A stretch of 64,000 bases of DNA from Ditylenchus dipsaci (lineage: Eukaryota; Nematoda; Chromadorea; Rhabditida; Anguinidae), in assembly GCA_004194705.1 (NCBI GenBank), contig SADC01000489.1, positions 23,160 through 87,159 on the forward strand, given 5' to 3'. How positions within the stretch are numbered: the stretch's first letter is position 1; each line of letters starts with the position of its first letter. Positions 10,607-20,269 of this stretch are shown here, piece by piece. The notes beneath the pieces were generated by a model. It was not told the origin of the DNA. It saw only the letters and a program-made list of their open reading frames with translations, and did no database searches. Position numbers and translations under genes: made by a program.

Positions 10607-10767
10607 TAGGGTTGTACAATGGGAATATTCCGGGAATATTCCCGGGAACATTGGGAATATTCCCAGGTTCCCGTATTTTCCCTATATTGGGAATATTCCC
10701 GGGAATATTCCCAATGTTCCCGGAATATTCCGGGTTTTCTATATTTCCGGGAATTTCTACAACTCTA
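10607..10767. mobile_element. 161-bp hAT-type MITE, exact 8-bp TSD
   Basis: Begins TAGGGTTGTACAATGGG and ends in the inverse TTCTACAACTCTA. Both sides carry AGTTACAC (10599-10606 and 10768-10775). The inside is a tandem of GGGAATATTCCCGGG palindromes. TAGGG ends plus an 8-bp duplication fit hAT. A sister with other internal palindromes is at 18295-18422. Confidence 0.85.
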
Positions 10768-11079
10768 AGTTACACCAATTTTTTAAAATTTGAAAATACT
10801 TGTAAACTTTGAACATTTTAAATTTTATGTCTTCTTTCATGCTGTTTTTTGGTACTTTGTGAAAAAAATCACCTTATCGAAAGCTATAATGAGCAGCCTC
10901 TCCAATTCTTTTTCCCAGATGCCGGATTTGTTCATATTTGAAGTCCTCTGAAATTCGGAAAGCTTTGAAACTTGCAGCTTTTTGCTGGTCTAGAACAAAT
11001 CTTCCGAGTTTGGCTGAAATTTTGTTAATGTTATATTACATAGAATTTTTTGTTAGTTTCAAAAATTATAAAATCAGCT

Positions 11080-11310
11080 AGATACTTTCTCGTGGTATTC
11101 GTATTTGCCCCTTCGGGGGCGCAGGGCGCTTGTGGGCCTGCAGTCGCGAAGATCACACCAACATACCTTAGACACAAATCACTCGAAAGTGACTCTGGAA
11201 TCCAGAGTCTGGATGCATGAAAAAGCATGCATACCAGAGTTATTTATGCGGTAGGTCCCAGTATTCAAAACTATGTTCAACATTTTCTTGTTAGTGGCCC
11301 TCTATGATTA
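11080..11310 (+). repeat. partial R1 repeat
   Basis: Carries the R1 blocks CCTTAGACACAAATCACTCG, GTGACTCTGGA and TTATTTATGCGGTAGG, plus a degraded version of the GC-rich hairpin (CCCCTTCGGGGGCGCAGGG). The left half of the family is missing. No gene. Confidence 0.6.
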
Positions 11311-11506
11311 GTGGCCTCCTTTTATCCCCTTCCCTCCCTATATTACAGTAGCTTTTTTAAGGAGGGGTATATATCAGTAGCGTCAAAACATCTTTTTGGT
11401 CTGACTCAAGACTGGTGTCATAGTTTTTCGCTATAGAAAAATTTTGCTTCAACATTCTGATAGGTCTCGCATGAAAAATTTCAAAATAATTTCCACAGCT
11501 AACTTA

Positions 11507-11768
11507 CCGCATTTACTGTATTAACTCTCCCACCCTCTAATAACTCCCCACCCTCTTATAAGTCCCACCCTACGGACCTTATATCTCAGCCTAGAGCGAA
11601 CATTTCGCAAATCTGTTTTTTGCGTTTTCTTAGTTGCTGCGAGTTTACCTGATTACACATTTCAGATTTCGGTTGAGCACCCAAAAATCTCAAAATCGAC
11701 CTCAAAATTTTTCGATTTTTTAGAGGTTGAAACATAACTCCCATGGGGAATTAATACAGTAAATACGG
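11507..11768. mobile_element. TA-flanked MITE, CCGTATTTNCTC family
   Basis: 262 bp between CCGCATTTACTGTATTAAC and the inverse TTAATACAGTAAATACGG, flanked by TA. It holds several CTCCCACCCT-type repeats near the left end. Same terminal logic as 5996-6123. No coding capacity. Confidence 0.72.
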
Positions 11769-12249
11769 TACTTAATACATCTCAAATTCTAAATTTGTCT
11801 TATGAAAATTCAGTTCCGAAATCCATCAAACGACTTCAACTTATTATAAATTTAAATCTTTGAACCAACGCGATGCCAAAAAACGATTTTCGCAGAAATT
11901 ACTTTACAGTACGCTATAATCAACGGCAAACTTATGGTTTGGCCGCCCCTACCCCAACAAAAGCTACAATATTCAACTGTCATTTACGCCCCCCCCCCCC
12001 ATAATTTTTAAGGTACCCGAAAACCATACTTGTTTTTTTTAAATGCTGAAATTATTACGTGTTGTCTCTGAGCCTAATGCCTACGGCCCGAAGCCTGAGC
12101 CTGAAGGCTAAGCCTAATTCCTGAGCCTGAAAATTATTGGGGGGGGCAGGTATATTACAGGAGGGCTTTTTTTGGTTGGGTTATAATACAGTAGCGCCAA
12201 AAATCTTCATATAAAAAAGCTTGTCGAGTAAAAATTTGTCTGTCTCACC

Positions 12250-12721
12250 TGCATCATTTGCGTTGTTTCCAGAAACGCTTTCTTGATGTTTGTGAGAACT
12301 GTGTTTTGAAGATCAGTAGCGTGACGCGTTCTGTCTTTCAATTTAAATATTTCTAGAAATATACTAGCTGAAAAGAGGTTGACTTGCTCTTGGCGATAAT
12401 CTTGTGTGAACATCTTCATTAATTTGTTCACACTTGTGTCAAACTCCATGTAATCATGGAGCGTTTGTGCTTCAGATCTGCCTTCCTCATTTTCAAATAT
12501 AAATTAAAAATGCTCTCAATGTTACGAAAGTGCTCAACATATTCTTTAGTTCTTCCTGTTGGATTAGTTTGCAAGGTGCTAGCCATTCGAGTAACCATTC
12601 TACTATTTTTAAAATAATATTCTCTGTATCCTTTGGTAGTCACAAGAGTTTCGAACTCCTGTCTTTCCTTGATGTTAGTAATGATTTCGTCTAGTGTTGA
12701 AAAATCCCATGCTTTCTCATT
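12250..12721 (-). CDS. long coding exon, unknown family
   Basis: A pyrimidine tract and AG near 12,722 are followed on the minus strand by about 157 codons ending at a good donor (CAG then GTGAGA near 12,250). The protein begins E-K-A-W-D-F-S-T-L-D-E-I-I and includes G-Y-R-E-Y-Y-F-K-N-S, E-H-F-R-N-I-E-S-I-F, L-H-D-Y-M-E-F-D-T-S and E-T-T-Q-M-M-Q. One frame break lies near 12,500 and both sides read well across it. It is helical and mixed-charge, with no stop for about 470 bases once the break is allowed for. It looks like an internal exon of a large helical-repeat or scaffold protein. I cannot name it. Confidence 0.6.
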
Positions 12722-13292
12722 CTAAAAAACAAAATTAGAGAACTAAAAGGAAAGAATTAAACTTTTCAAATTCAAAATGGATAAATTAAGTTAAGTCATA
12801 ATTATACAGGATCTTTTTGTTTAAATGTTTACTAATCATCCAATTTTTTTGCGAGGAGCAAGCTGGGAGCGGGGGGAGGGGGTGTTTGGGGGTCTTTTGC
12901 CACCCATCTGATGTCAAAGTAATGATATTGAAACTCATATAGTTCGATAAATCGTGACCCATCTTAGCTGTCATGCTGGAAACTATCTCATCCGTAAGTT
13001 TTTTTCGAATGTGTGGGGGTGACCAATTTTTTTGCGGGGAGGGAGGAGCGGGGATGAGGTATAAGGAAAATTAGTCTAAGAGCGAGGGGGAGAGAAGGAT
13101 GCCAACTCTAGTTAACATGACAAAAGCCAAGCAGTACAGCTTAGGGCGAAAAATTCGCCCATCTTCATACATTTTTGTCAAAGGCTTCTGCGCCACGAGT
13201 GAAATACTAAAAAATTTCGAATTTTTTTAGCCAACAATTTTATAATAACTTAAGTCGCACATTTTTTCAGACACAGACAGTTTCTGTGAAAA

Positions 13293-13520
13293 ATGAAGAG
13301 AAAAAATATTCACAGCAACACTGACAATCTTGAAATGGCACGAAAAAAGAAAAAAGAAAAAGGTGATAATTTAATCAAGCAGAAAACGGCCGAGTTTTTT
13401 GCCCCACCCTGTACATTGGTTCCTTTAGATGCAGAATTTTACGTACAGTCGCAGAATTCGAGAGATTACTTTACTTTTCAAAATACAGTCGAACTCCGAT
13501 ATAAGGCCACCCCGATATAA
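13293..13520 (+). CDS. weak candidate exon, Lys-rich
   Basis: A TTTTTTCAG acceptor near 13,270 precedes a 75-codon open frame starting M-K-R-K-N-I-H-S, with a K-K-K-K-E-K cluster that could be a nuclear signal and a following K-Q-K-T-A-E-F-F-A-P-P. The last codons run into the pogo-like element at 13496, so the true end is unknown. No family recognised. Confidence 0.25.
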   Translation: MKRKNIHSNTDNLEMARKKKKEKGDNLIKQKTAEFFAPPCTLVPLDAEFYVQSQNSRDYFTFQNTVELRYKATPI

Positions 13521-13665
13521 GGCCACCCCCGCTATAAAGCCACCTCGAGACCAATTGGCCAGCAAGAAAGAAATTAGTCAAAGTTCACCCCCGATATAAA
13601 GCCACCCCGATATAAGGCCACCTTCGGCCGGTCCCCAGGGGTGGCCTTATATCGGAGTTCGACTG
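13496..13665 (+). mobile_element. pogo-like MITE, left border of satellite
   Basis: 170 bp with ends CAGTCGAACTCCGATATAAG and its inverse, next to TA. Inside, GATATAAGGCCACC occurs several times. Near-identical copies in opposite orientation border and interrupt the satellite at 17237-17399 and 17492-17659. CAGT ends and TA targets indicate the pogo/Tigger group. No protein. Confidence 0.82.
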
Positions 13666-13667
13666 TA

Positions 13668-14094
13668 TCAGTTAACTATAGACTAATTAACTTTAGACTA
13701 GTGAACCATGTATCAGTTAACTATGGACTAATTAACTTTAGAGTAGTGAACCATGTATCAGTTAACTGTAGACTAATTAACTTTAGACTAGTTAACCGTA
13801 TATCAGTCAACTATAGACTAATTAACTTTAGACTAGTTAACCGTATATCAGTCAACTATAGACTAATTAACTTTAGACTAGTTAACCGTATATCAGTCAA
13901 ATATAGACTAATTAACTTTAGACTAGTTAACCATATATCAGTTAACTATAGACTAATTAACTTTAGACTAGTTAACGTATATCAGTTAACTATAGACTAA
14001 TTAACTTTAGACTAGTTAACCGTATATCAGTCAACTATAGACTAATTAACTTTAGACTAGTTAACCATATATCAGTTAACTATAGACTAATTAG
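13668..14094 (+). repeat. 45-bp satellite, left block (+ orientation)
   Basis: Roughly nine to ten tandem copies of a 45-bp unit. Each unit consists of three diverged 15-mers: TTAACTATAGACTAA, TTAACTTTAGACTAG and TTAACCATATATCAG. The block ends at a palindromic switch near 14,094, where CTATAGACTAATTAGTCTATAG reverses direction; the rest of the array continues as reverse complement. Because 45 is divisible by three the array produces long artificial open frames. Confidence 0.92.
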
Positions 14095-15952
14095 TCTATA
14101 GTTGACTGATATATGGTTCACTAGTCTAAAGTTAATTAGTCTATAGTTGACTGATTATATGGTTCACTAGTCTAAAGTTAATTAGTCTATAGTTGACTGA
14201 TATATGGTTCACTAGTCTAAAGTTAATTAGTCTATAGTTTGACTGATATATGGTTCACTAGTCTAAAGTTAATTAGTCTATAGTTAACTGGTATATGGTT
14301 CACTAGTCTAAGTTAATTAGTCTATAGTTGACTGATATATGGTTCACTGGCCTAAAGTTAATCAGTCTATAGTTAACTGGTATTATGGTTCACTAGTCTA
14401 AAGTTAATTAGTCTATAGTTGACTGATATATGGTTCACTAGTCTAAAGTTAATTAGTCTATAGTTAACTGGTATATGGTTCACTAGTCTAAAGTTAATTA
14501 GTCTATAGTTGACTGATATATGGTTCACTAGTCTAAAGTTAATTAGTCTATAGTTGACTGATATATGGTTCACTAGTCTAAAGTTAATTAGTCTATAGTT
14601 AACTGGTATATGGTTCACTAGTCTAAAGTTAATTAGTCTATAGTTGACTGATATATGGTTCACTAGTCTAAAGTTAATTAGTCTATAGTTAACTGGTATA
14701 TGGTTCACTAGTCTAAAGTTAATTAGTCTATAGTTGACTGATATATGGTTCACTAGTCTAAAGTTAATTAGTCTATAGTTGACTGATATATGGTTCACTA
14801 GTCTAAAGTTAATTAGTCTATAGTTGACTGATATATGGTTCACTAGTCTAAAGTTAATTAGTCTATAGTTAACTGGTATATGGTTCACTAGTCTAAAGTT
14901 AATTAGTCTATAGTTGACTGATATATGGTTCACTAGTCTAAAGTTAATTAGTCTATAGTTAACTGGTATATGGTTCACTAGTCTAAAGTTAATTAGTCTA
15001 TAGTTGACTGATATATGTTCACTAGTCTAAAGTTAATTAGTCTATAGTTGACTGATATATGGTTCACTAGTCTAAAGTTAATTAGTCTATAGTTAACTGG
15101 TATATGTTCACTAGTCTAAAAGTTAATTAGTCTATAGTTAACTGGTATATGGTTCACTAGTCTAAAGTTAATTAGTCTATAGTTGACTGATATATGGTTC
15201 ACTAGTCTAAAGTTAATTAGTCTATAGTTGACTGATATATGGTTCACTAGTCTAAAGTTATTAGTCTATAGTTAACTGGTATATGGTTCACTAGTCTAAA
15301 GTTAATTAGTCTATAGTTGACTGATATGGTTCACTGGTCTAAAGTTAATTAGTCTATAGTTAACTGGTATATGGTTCACTAGTCTAAAGTTAATTAGTCT
15401 ATAGTTGATGATATATGGTTCACTAGTCTAAAGTTAATTAGTCTATAGTTGACTGATATATGGTTCACTAGTCTAAAGTTAATTAGTCTATAGTTGACTG
15501 ATATATGGTTCACTAGTCTAAAGTTAATTAGTCTATAGTTAACTGGTATATGGTTCACTAGTCTAAAGTTAATTAGTCTATAGTTGACTGATATATGGTT
15601 CACTAGTCTAAGTTAATTAGTCTATAGTTGACTGATATATGGTTCACTAGTCTAAAGTTAATTAGTCTATAGTTAACTGGTATATGGTTCACTATTCTAA
15701 AGTTAATTAGTCTATAGTTGACTGATATATGGTTCACTAGTCTAAAGTTAATTAGTCTATAGTTGACTGATATATGGTTCACTAGTCTAAAGTTAATTAG
15801 TCTATAGTTAACTGGTATATGGTTCACTAGTCTAAAGTTAATTAGTCTATAGTTGACTGATATATGGTTCACTAGTCTAAAGTTAATTAGTCTATAGTTG
15901 ACTGATATATGGTTCACTAGTCTAAAGTTAATTAGTCTATAGTTGACTGATA

Positions 15953-16190
15953 CCGTATTTACTCTAATAGTAGCCCCCCCCTGATTCAAAAATCGTGTTT
16001 TTGGCGTTGTGTTTTTGACCCACTTTTCAAAAACTTTCTCAGGCAAGTTATACCTCATTTTGTAGCTCATCTCACTGGCTACAAAATGAGTGGTAATTTG
16101 CATGAAACAGTCTTCAAAAAGTGGGTCGAAAACGCTATGCACAAACACGATTTTGAACGAGGGGGGGGGCTACTATTAGAGTAAATACGG
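15953..16190. mobile_element. MITE inside satellite, copy 1
   Basis: 238 bp with ends CCGTATTTACTCTAATAGTA and the inverse, flanked by TA taken from the GATATATGG position of the 45-bp unit. Its centre holds a second inverted pair (CAAAATGAG, and GACCCACTTTTCAAAAAC with its inverse). Almost identical to 16591-16829, which sits at the same position of the unit. Confidence 0.85.
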
Positions 16191-16590
16191 TATATGGTTC
16201 ACTAGTCTAAAGTTAATTAGTCTATAGTTAACTGGTATCACTAGTCTAAAGTTAATTAGTCTATAGTTGACTGATATATGGTTCACTGGTCTAAAGTTAA
16301 TTAGTCTATAGTTAACTGGTATATGGTTCACTAGTCTAAAGTTAATTAGTCTATAGTTGACTGATATATGGTTCACTAGTCTAAAGTTAATTAGTCTATA
16401 GTTGACTGATATATGGTTCACTAGTCTAAAGTTAATTAGTCTATAGTTGACTGATATATGGTTCACTAGTCTAAAGTAATTAGTCTATAGTTGACTGATA
16501 TATGGTTCACTAGTCTAAAGTTAATTAGTCTATAGTTGACTGATATATGGTTCACTAGTCTAAAGTTAATTAGTCTATAGTTGACTGATA

Positions 16591-16829
16591 CCGTATTTAC
16601 TCTAATAGTAGCCCCCCCCCTGATTCAAAATCGTGTTTTTGGCGTTGTGTGTTTTGACCCACTTTTCAAAAACTTTTCTCAGGCAAGTTATACCTCATTT
16701 GTAGCTCATCTCACTGGCTACAAAATGAGTGGTAATTTGCATGAAACAGTCTTCAAAAAGTGGGTCGAAAACGCTATGCCACAAACACGATTTTGAACGA
16801 GGGGGGGGCTACTATTAGAGTAAATACGG
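16591..16829. mobile_element. MITE inside satellite, copy 2
   Basis: 239 bp; the same element as copy 1 apart from a handful of one-base differences, in the same orientation and at the same phase of the satellite unit. The two are 638 bp apart start to start, which suggests that a block of satellite plus MITE was duplicated. Confidence 0.85.
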
Positions 16830-17236
16830 TATATGGTTCACTAGTCTAAAGTTAATTAGTCTATAGTTAACTGGTATATGGTTCACTAGTTTAAAGTTAA
16901 TTAGTCTATAGTTGACTGATATATGGTTCACTAGTCTAAAGTTAATTAGTCTATAGTTAACTGGTATATGGTTCACTAGTCTAAAGTTAATTAGTCTATA
17001 GTTAACTGATACATGGTTCACTACTCTAAAGTTGGTTAGTCTATAGTTAACTGGTATATGGTTCACTAGTCTAAAGTTAATTAGTCTATAGTTAACTGGT
17101 ATATGGTTCACTAGTCTAAAGTTAATTAGTCTATAGTTAACTGGTATATGGTTCACTAGTCTAAAGTTAATTAGTCTATAGTTGACTGATACATGGTTCA
17201 CTAGTCTAAAGTTAATTAGTCTATAGTTAACTGATA

Positions 17237-17399
17237 CAGTCGAACTCCGATATAAGGCCACCCTGGGGACCGCCGAAGTGGCCTTATATCGGGGTGGCTT
17301 TATATCGGGGGTGAACTTTGACTAATTTCTTTCTTTGCTGGCCAAAAATTGGTCTCGAAGTGGCCTTATAGCGGGTGGCCTTATATCGGAGTTCGACTG
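17237..17399 (-). mobile_element. pogo-like MITE inside satellite, right side copy 1
   Basis: 163 bp, flanked by TA, the reverse-orientation relative of 13496-13665. It shows the same internal order: CACC/GGGGAC block, ATATCGGGG block, then TTTGACTAATTTCTTTCTTTG. Only about two satellite units separate it from the next copy. Confidence 0.82.
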
Positions 17400-17491
17400 T
17401 ATATGGTTCACTACTCTGAAGTTAATTAGTCTATAGTTAACTGGTATGTGGTTCACTAGTCTAAAGTTAATTAGTCTATAGTTAACTGATA

Positions 17492-17659
17492 CAGTCGAAC
17501 TCCGATATAAGGCCACCCCTGGGGACCGGCCGAAGGTGGCCTTATATCGGGGTGGCTTTATATCGGGGGTGAACTTTGACTAATTTCTTTCTTTGCTGGC
17601 CAAAAAATTGGTCTCGAGGTTGCCTTATAGCGGGTTGGCCTTATATCGGAGATCGACTG
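17492..17659 (-). mobile_element. pogo-like MITE, right border of satellite
   Basis: 168 bp, flanked by TA, again in reverse orientation to 13496-13665. It marks the right edge of the satellite; unique AT-rich sequence follows. Together with the left border copy it makes the locus symmetrical. Confidence 0.82.
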
Positions 17660-17661
17660 TA

Positions 17662-18290
17662 GTACTATTGAGGAGCGAAAAACTTTCATTTTTATTTTCG
17701 CTTTTAATTTTCAAAATTTCAATTGTGCCGTTGAAATTTTTCATTTTCAAATTTAAATTTTCATGAACAATTGAAAATTTTTAATACTAGAATGGTCAAA
17801 CGGCCACTTTGTGCAGTTGGACTCAGTTATGGACGCTGGTTCCGAATATGGTCGCGGAGTTAGCTAAATCTATTTTTTGAGCGGGTAACACCAATTGAAT
17901 TTAGATCCCTAAAATCAGCAGCAGAAAATTTGTTTTAATTAGTTTGTGAGATGTTTTTAACAGTGAGGATTGCTAGACATCTTGTTTAAAAGCTGAAATC
18001 ATCAGCTTTCTAACGACAAATTGTTTTGAAATTTACCATAATTGAATTCAAGATTTTTGGCCCAAATAAACATTTGTGTCATTTTTTCAAAAACCATTTT
18101 TTCAAAACTTAGTACCCTAAATGTGCAAAATTTTTCAAATTTTCACACCGGATTTGTGTTCAGCATGGTGGATTTGCTTATAAAACTGTCTTCAAACCTT
18201 ATAATTTGACTCACTGTCGAATTCCAAATCCGCTCAAGACAACAAACATTTACTTTAAACTTTGAAAATATTCGAACTTATTGTCTAATT
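17662..18290. other. no gene seen; dispersed CACCGGATTTGTGTTCAGCA motif
   Basis: AT-rich sequence. Near 18,147-18,190 it carries one copy of a motif (ATTTGTGTTCAGCATGGTGG followed by ATTTGCTTATAAAACTG) also found near 7,250, 7,430, 33,125, 33,940, 44,490 and 48,610. I see no exon. Confidence 0.45.
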
Positions 18291-18294
18291 ATAC

Positions 18295-18422
18295 TAGGGT
18301 TGGTTGATTGGTAATTACCCGGGTAATTACCCGGAAAATACTTTTCCGGCCTTATTTCTCGGTAATTACTTGGGTAATTACCGAAATCACCGGGCAATTA
18401 CCCGGAGAATTACCCAACCCTA
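18295..18422. mobile_element. 128-bp hAT-type MITE, exact 8-bp TSD
   Basis: Begins TAGGGTTGGTTGATTGG and ends ATTACCCAACCCTA, with AATTATAC on both sides (18287-18294 and 18423-18430). The inside repeats GGTAATTACCCGGG palindromes. End sequence and organisation parallel 10607-10767, with a different internal palindrome. Confidence 0.85.
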
Positions 18423-18456
18423 AATTATACATACTTTTTAGATAGTATTATTTCTA

Positions 18457-18955
18457 CATCTATCCTGTTGACACCTTCCACTACTATTCCAGACAACAAC
18501 TAGAGCTAGTCTCTGTCACTTGTCGTCTTATCAACACTTTAGTAAATCGTCATTTTCGCCACGGCCCATACCGCCGCTTCTTTACCCATGAACTCAATAT
18601 TTGCATTGATGACAATGGAATGGCACTTCTTCAGCTTTATATATTTATATGCTCCCCTTCAAATTTAGACTCGTTTCAGTATTCTACTCCCTTAGAATAC
18701 ACTCTATATTTCGACCAGCAAGGCGTCAATGGTCGACAGCTATAACTACTTTATGTGTGCATCAAATGCTTCCTTTCTAAGCGTCAAGTCTTTGCGCATA
18801 GCTGTCACAAATATTATACTTGGCAAAGTGGCTTGCTCAGCCGAAAGCATTGCTCAACTAGAGTTGATTGGTCATGTGTGGTTCGACCAACAACTCAATA
18901 TACAACAAGCGCAATATTCTACAAGTATTTCTCAATATTTATTGGAGCCTTTTTA
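18457..18955 (+). CDS. F-box-like protein fragment (nematode-like type)
   Basis: An open frame of about 94 codons reads Y-P-V-D-T-F-H-Y-Y-S-R-Q-Q-L-E-L-V-S, then C-R-L-I-N-T-L-V-N-R-H-F and P-Y-R-R-F-F-T-H-E-L-N-I. A one-base break near 18,735 switches to the frame S-V-K-S-L-R-I-A-V-T-N and on to L-E-P-F and stop. The start of the fragment resembles the second helix of F-box motifs (R-x-x-L-E-x-x-S-x-x-C-R-x-x-N), and the following arrangement recalls the expanded F-box-like families of nematodes. F-box proteins recruit substrates to SCF ubiquitin ligases. The 5' end is not defined. Family assignment is from pattern memory and is moderate. Confidence 0.45.
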
Positions 18956-19242
18956 AGAAGCAGATTTTTTTTTCAATGCTGGAAATTATGTCTTGGTAAG
19001 CAAATATTTAAATTTTGTCTTATCAATAGCTAGGGGTGATTTGTTTGTGCTATTTTTGATTTCTAAAAGTTTCGAAGATTTACATGTCAATCTAGAAATT
19101 CTTGCTTGTTCCGGATTATTTTCCGAATTTATTAATAGTGTTTAAACGTCTTTTTATATATTAAATACGACAGAAAATTTGTTTTTCATACCTTTCTGCA
19201 AACGAAATGGATGAGTCACTTTTGAGTGATTTGTGTCTAAGG

Positions 19243-19412
19243 CACGGTTTGCGTGAGGACAAATTTCGGGCGTGAGGATGAGTGAGGATGAAGACGACGT
19301 GAGCTCATGAAATATGAGGTTGCGTGAGAATTTCAAAAAGCTCTCCTCACGTGAGGTGAGCTCGGTCCTCATGAGGATGAGCTCACGATGTAGTGAGCTC
19401 ATGCAAACCGTG
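19243..19412. mobile_element. 170-bp hAT-type MITE, exact 8-bp TSD
   Basis: Ends CACGGTTTGC and GCAAACCGTG, flanked by GTCTAAGG on both sides (19235-19242 and 19413-19420). The inside is made of GTGAGGATGAG-like repeats in both directions. It interrupts an R1-type repeat exactly within the block TTGTGTCTAAGGTATGTG. Confidence 0.85.
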
Positions 19413-19684
19413 GTCTAAGGTATGTGGGTGTGCACATCTCAACACTAAGCAACCAAGCCCCCGCACCGCGTTCGGGAGTAGGGGGTTTCGCTCACCTCAG
19501 ACATGATTCCGAGCAAGACTCTTTATAGAAAATGCATAAAGAGGCTGTTTTCGCCCAGCTTCAGGATCAATGAATACCTAAAGGGGGGGGGGGGGGGGGC
19601 GCTTCTACGGCTGCTTTTTGACATTGACTGCTTCTTCATTTCACATACATTTTTTTACATTTTTTTTTTCACATTCAAATGTTT

Positions 19685-19905
19685 TTACACCGTTTTGTAG
19701 CTGAGATTCTCTTCTGATTAAAAAAATTTTTCGAGAAAATCAAAACAAACTCACACTAAAACCGTGGTTTTTTAGCTAGGTGTCTTTAGTGGAGTTTCGC
19801 CTTATATTTGGTGTGATTTTCTCGAAAATTTTCTTAATTAGGCTGTTTGACCACTTTATCAAAAGAGGAGAATCTCAGCTACAAAACGGTGTACACTACC
19901 TTGTT
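19685..19905. repeat. inverted repeat, GTTTTGTAGCTGAGATTCTC arms
   Basis: The left arm CCGTTTTGTAGCTGAGATTC and right arm GAATCTCAGCTACAAAACGG are exact inverses; further inward TTTTCTCGAAAAT and CACACTAAAA match too. A foldback of about 220 bp without coding capacity. Confidence 0.6.
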
Positions 19906-19923
19906 CCCCCACGGCAAAAAGTC

Positions 19924-20170
19924 GGTCCTAGTGCAGAAGCGGTTGCCAAAATTTGCCTTGGTCCCCCCTGTTGTTTTTTGCGAAATATGCCTTGGTCCCC
20001 CCTGTTCATGATAGTTATATTAATATAGTGATTGTAGTGATCATGGTGATTATGGTTAACACCTTACCATGATCACCTTCAAAACAACAGGGGGGACCAA
20101 GGCATATTTCGCAAAAAACAACAGGAGGGACCAAGGCTAATTTTGGCAACCGCTTCTGCACTAGGGCCAG
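19924..20170. repeat. foldback carrying paired CCTTGGTCCCCCCTGTTG motifs
   Basis: CCTAGTGCAGAAGCGGTTGC at the left is mirrored at 20,148-20,167. Each arm holds two copies of CCTTGGTCCCCCCTGTTG separated by TTTTTTGCGAAATATG. The centre is a short GTGATCATGGTGATTATG region. No protein is encoded. Confidence 0.75.
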
Positions 20171-20269
20171 GCAAGCTAAAAGTCTTATTTTGGTCAAAAA
20201 TATTTTTTCATATCCCTTTTTATGCAAAAAAGTGTCAAAAACCTGTCCTATCATTTCCAGTATATAACA

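Larger units (their letters stand above)
14095..17490 (-). repeat. 45-bp satellite, main block (reverse orientation)
   Basis: About 60 copies (array length minus inserts, divided by 45) of the same unit in reverse complement. Two common versions differ at the GTTGACTGATATATGG / GTTAACTGGTATATGG position and are intermixed, with occasional one-base gaps. Four insertions of small DNA transposons interrupt or end the block (15953-16190, 16591-16829, 17237-17399, 17492-17659). No promoter or gene is seen inside it. Confidence 0.92.

Noticed and set aside
13668..17490. CRISPR-like array
   Set aside because: Units are directly adjacent with no unique spacers, the host is eukaryotic and no cas-like gene is present.
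13641..17516. Long open frames encoding a repeated 15-residue V-N-Y-R-L-I-N-F-R-L-V-N-H-I-S unit
   Set aside because: They arise because the satellite unit is 45 bp, a multiple of three. They follow array orientation, stop at every one-base gap and lack promoter or splice context, so they are not called as repeat proteins.
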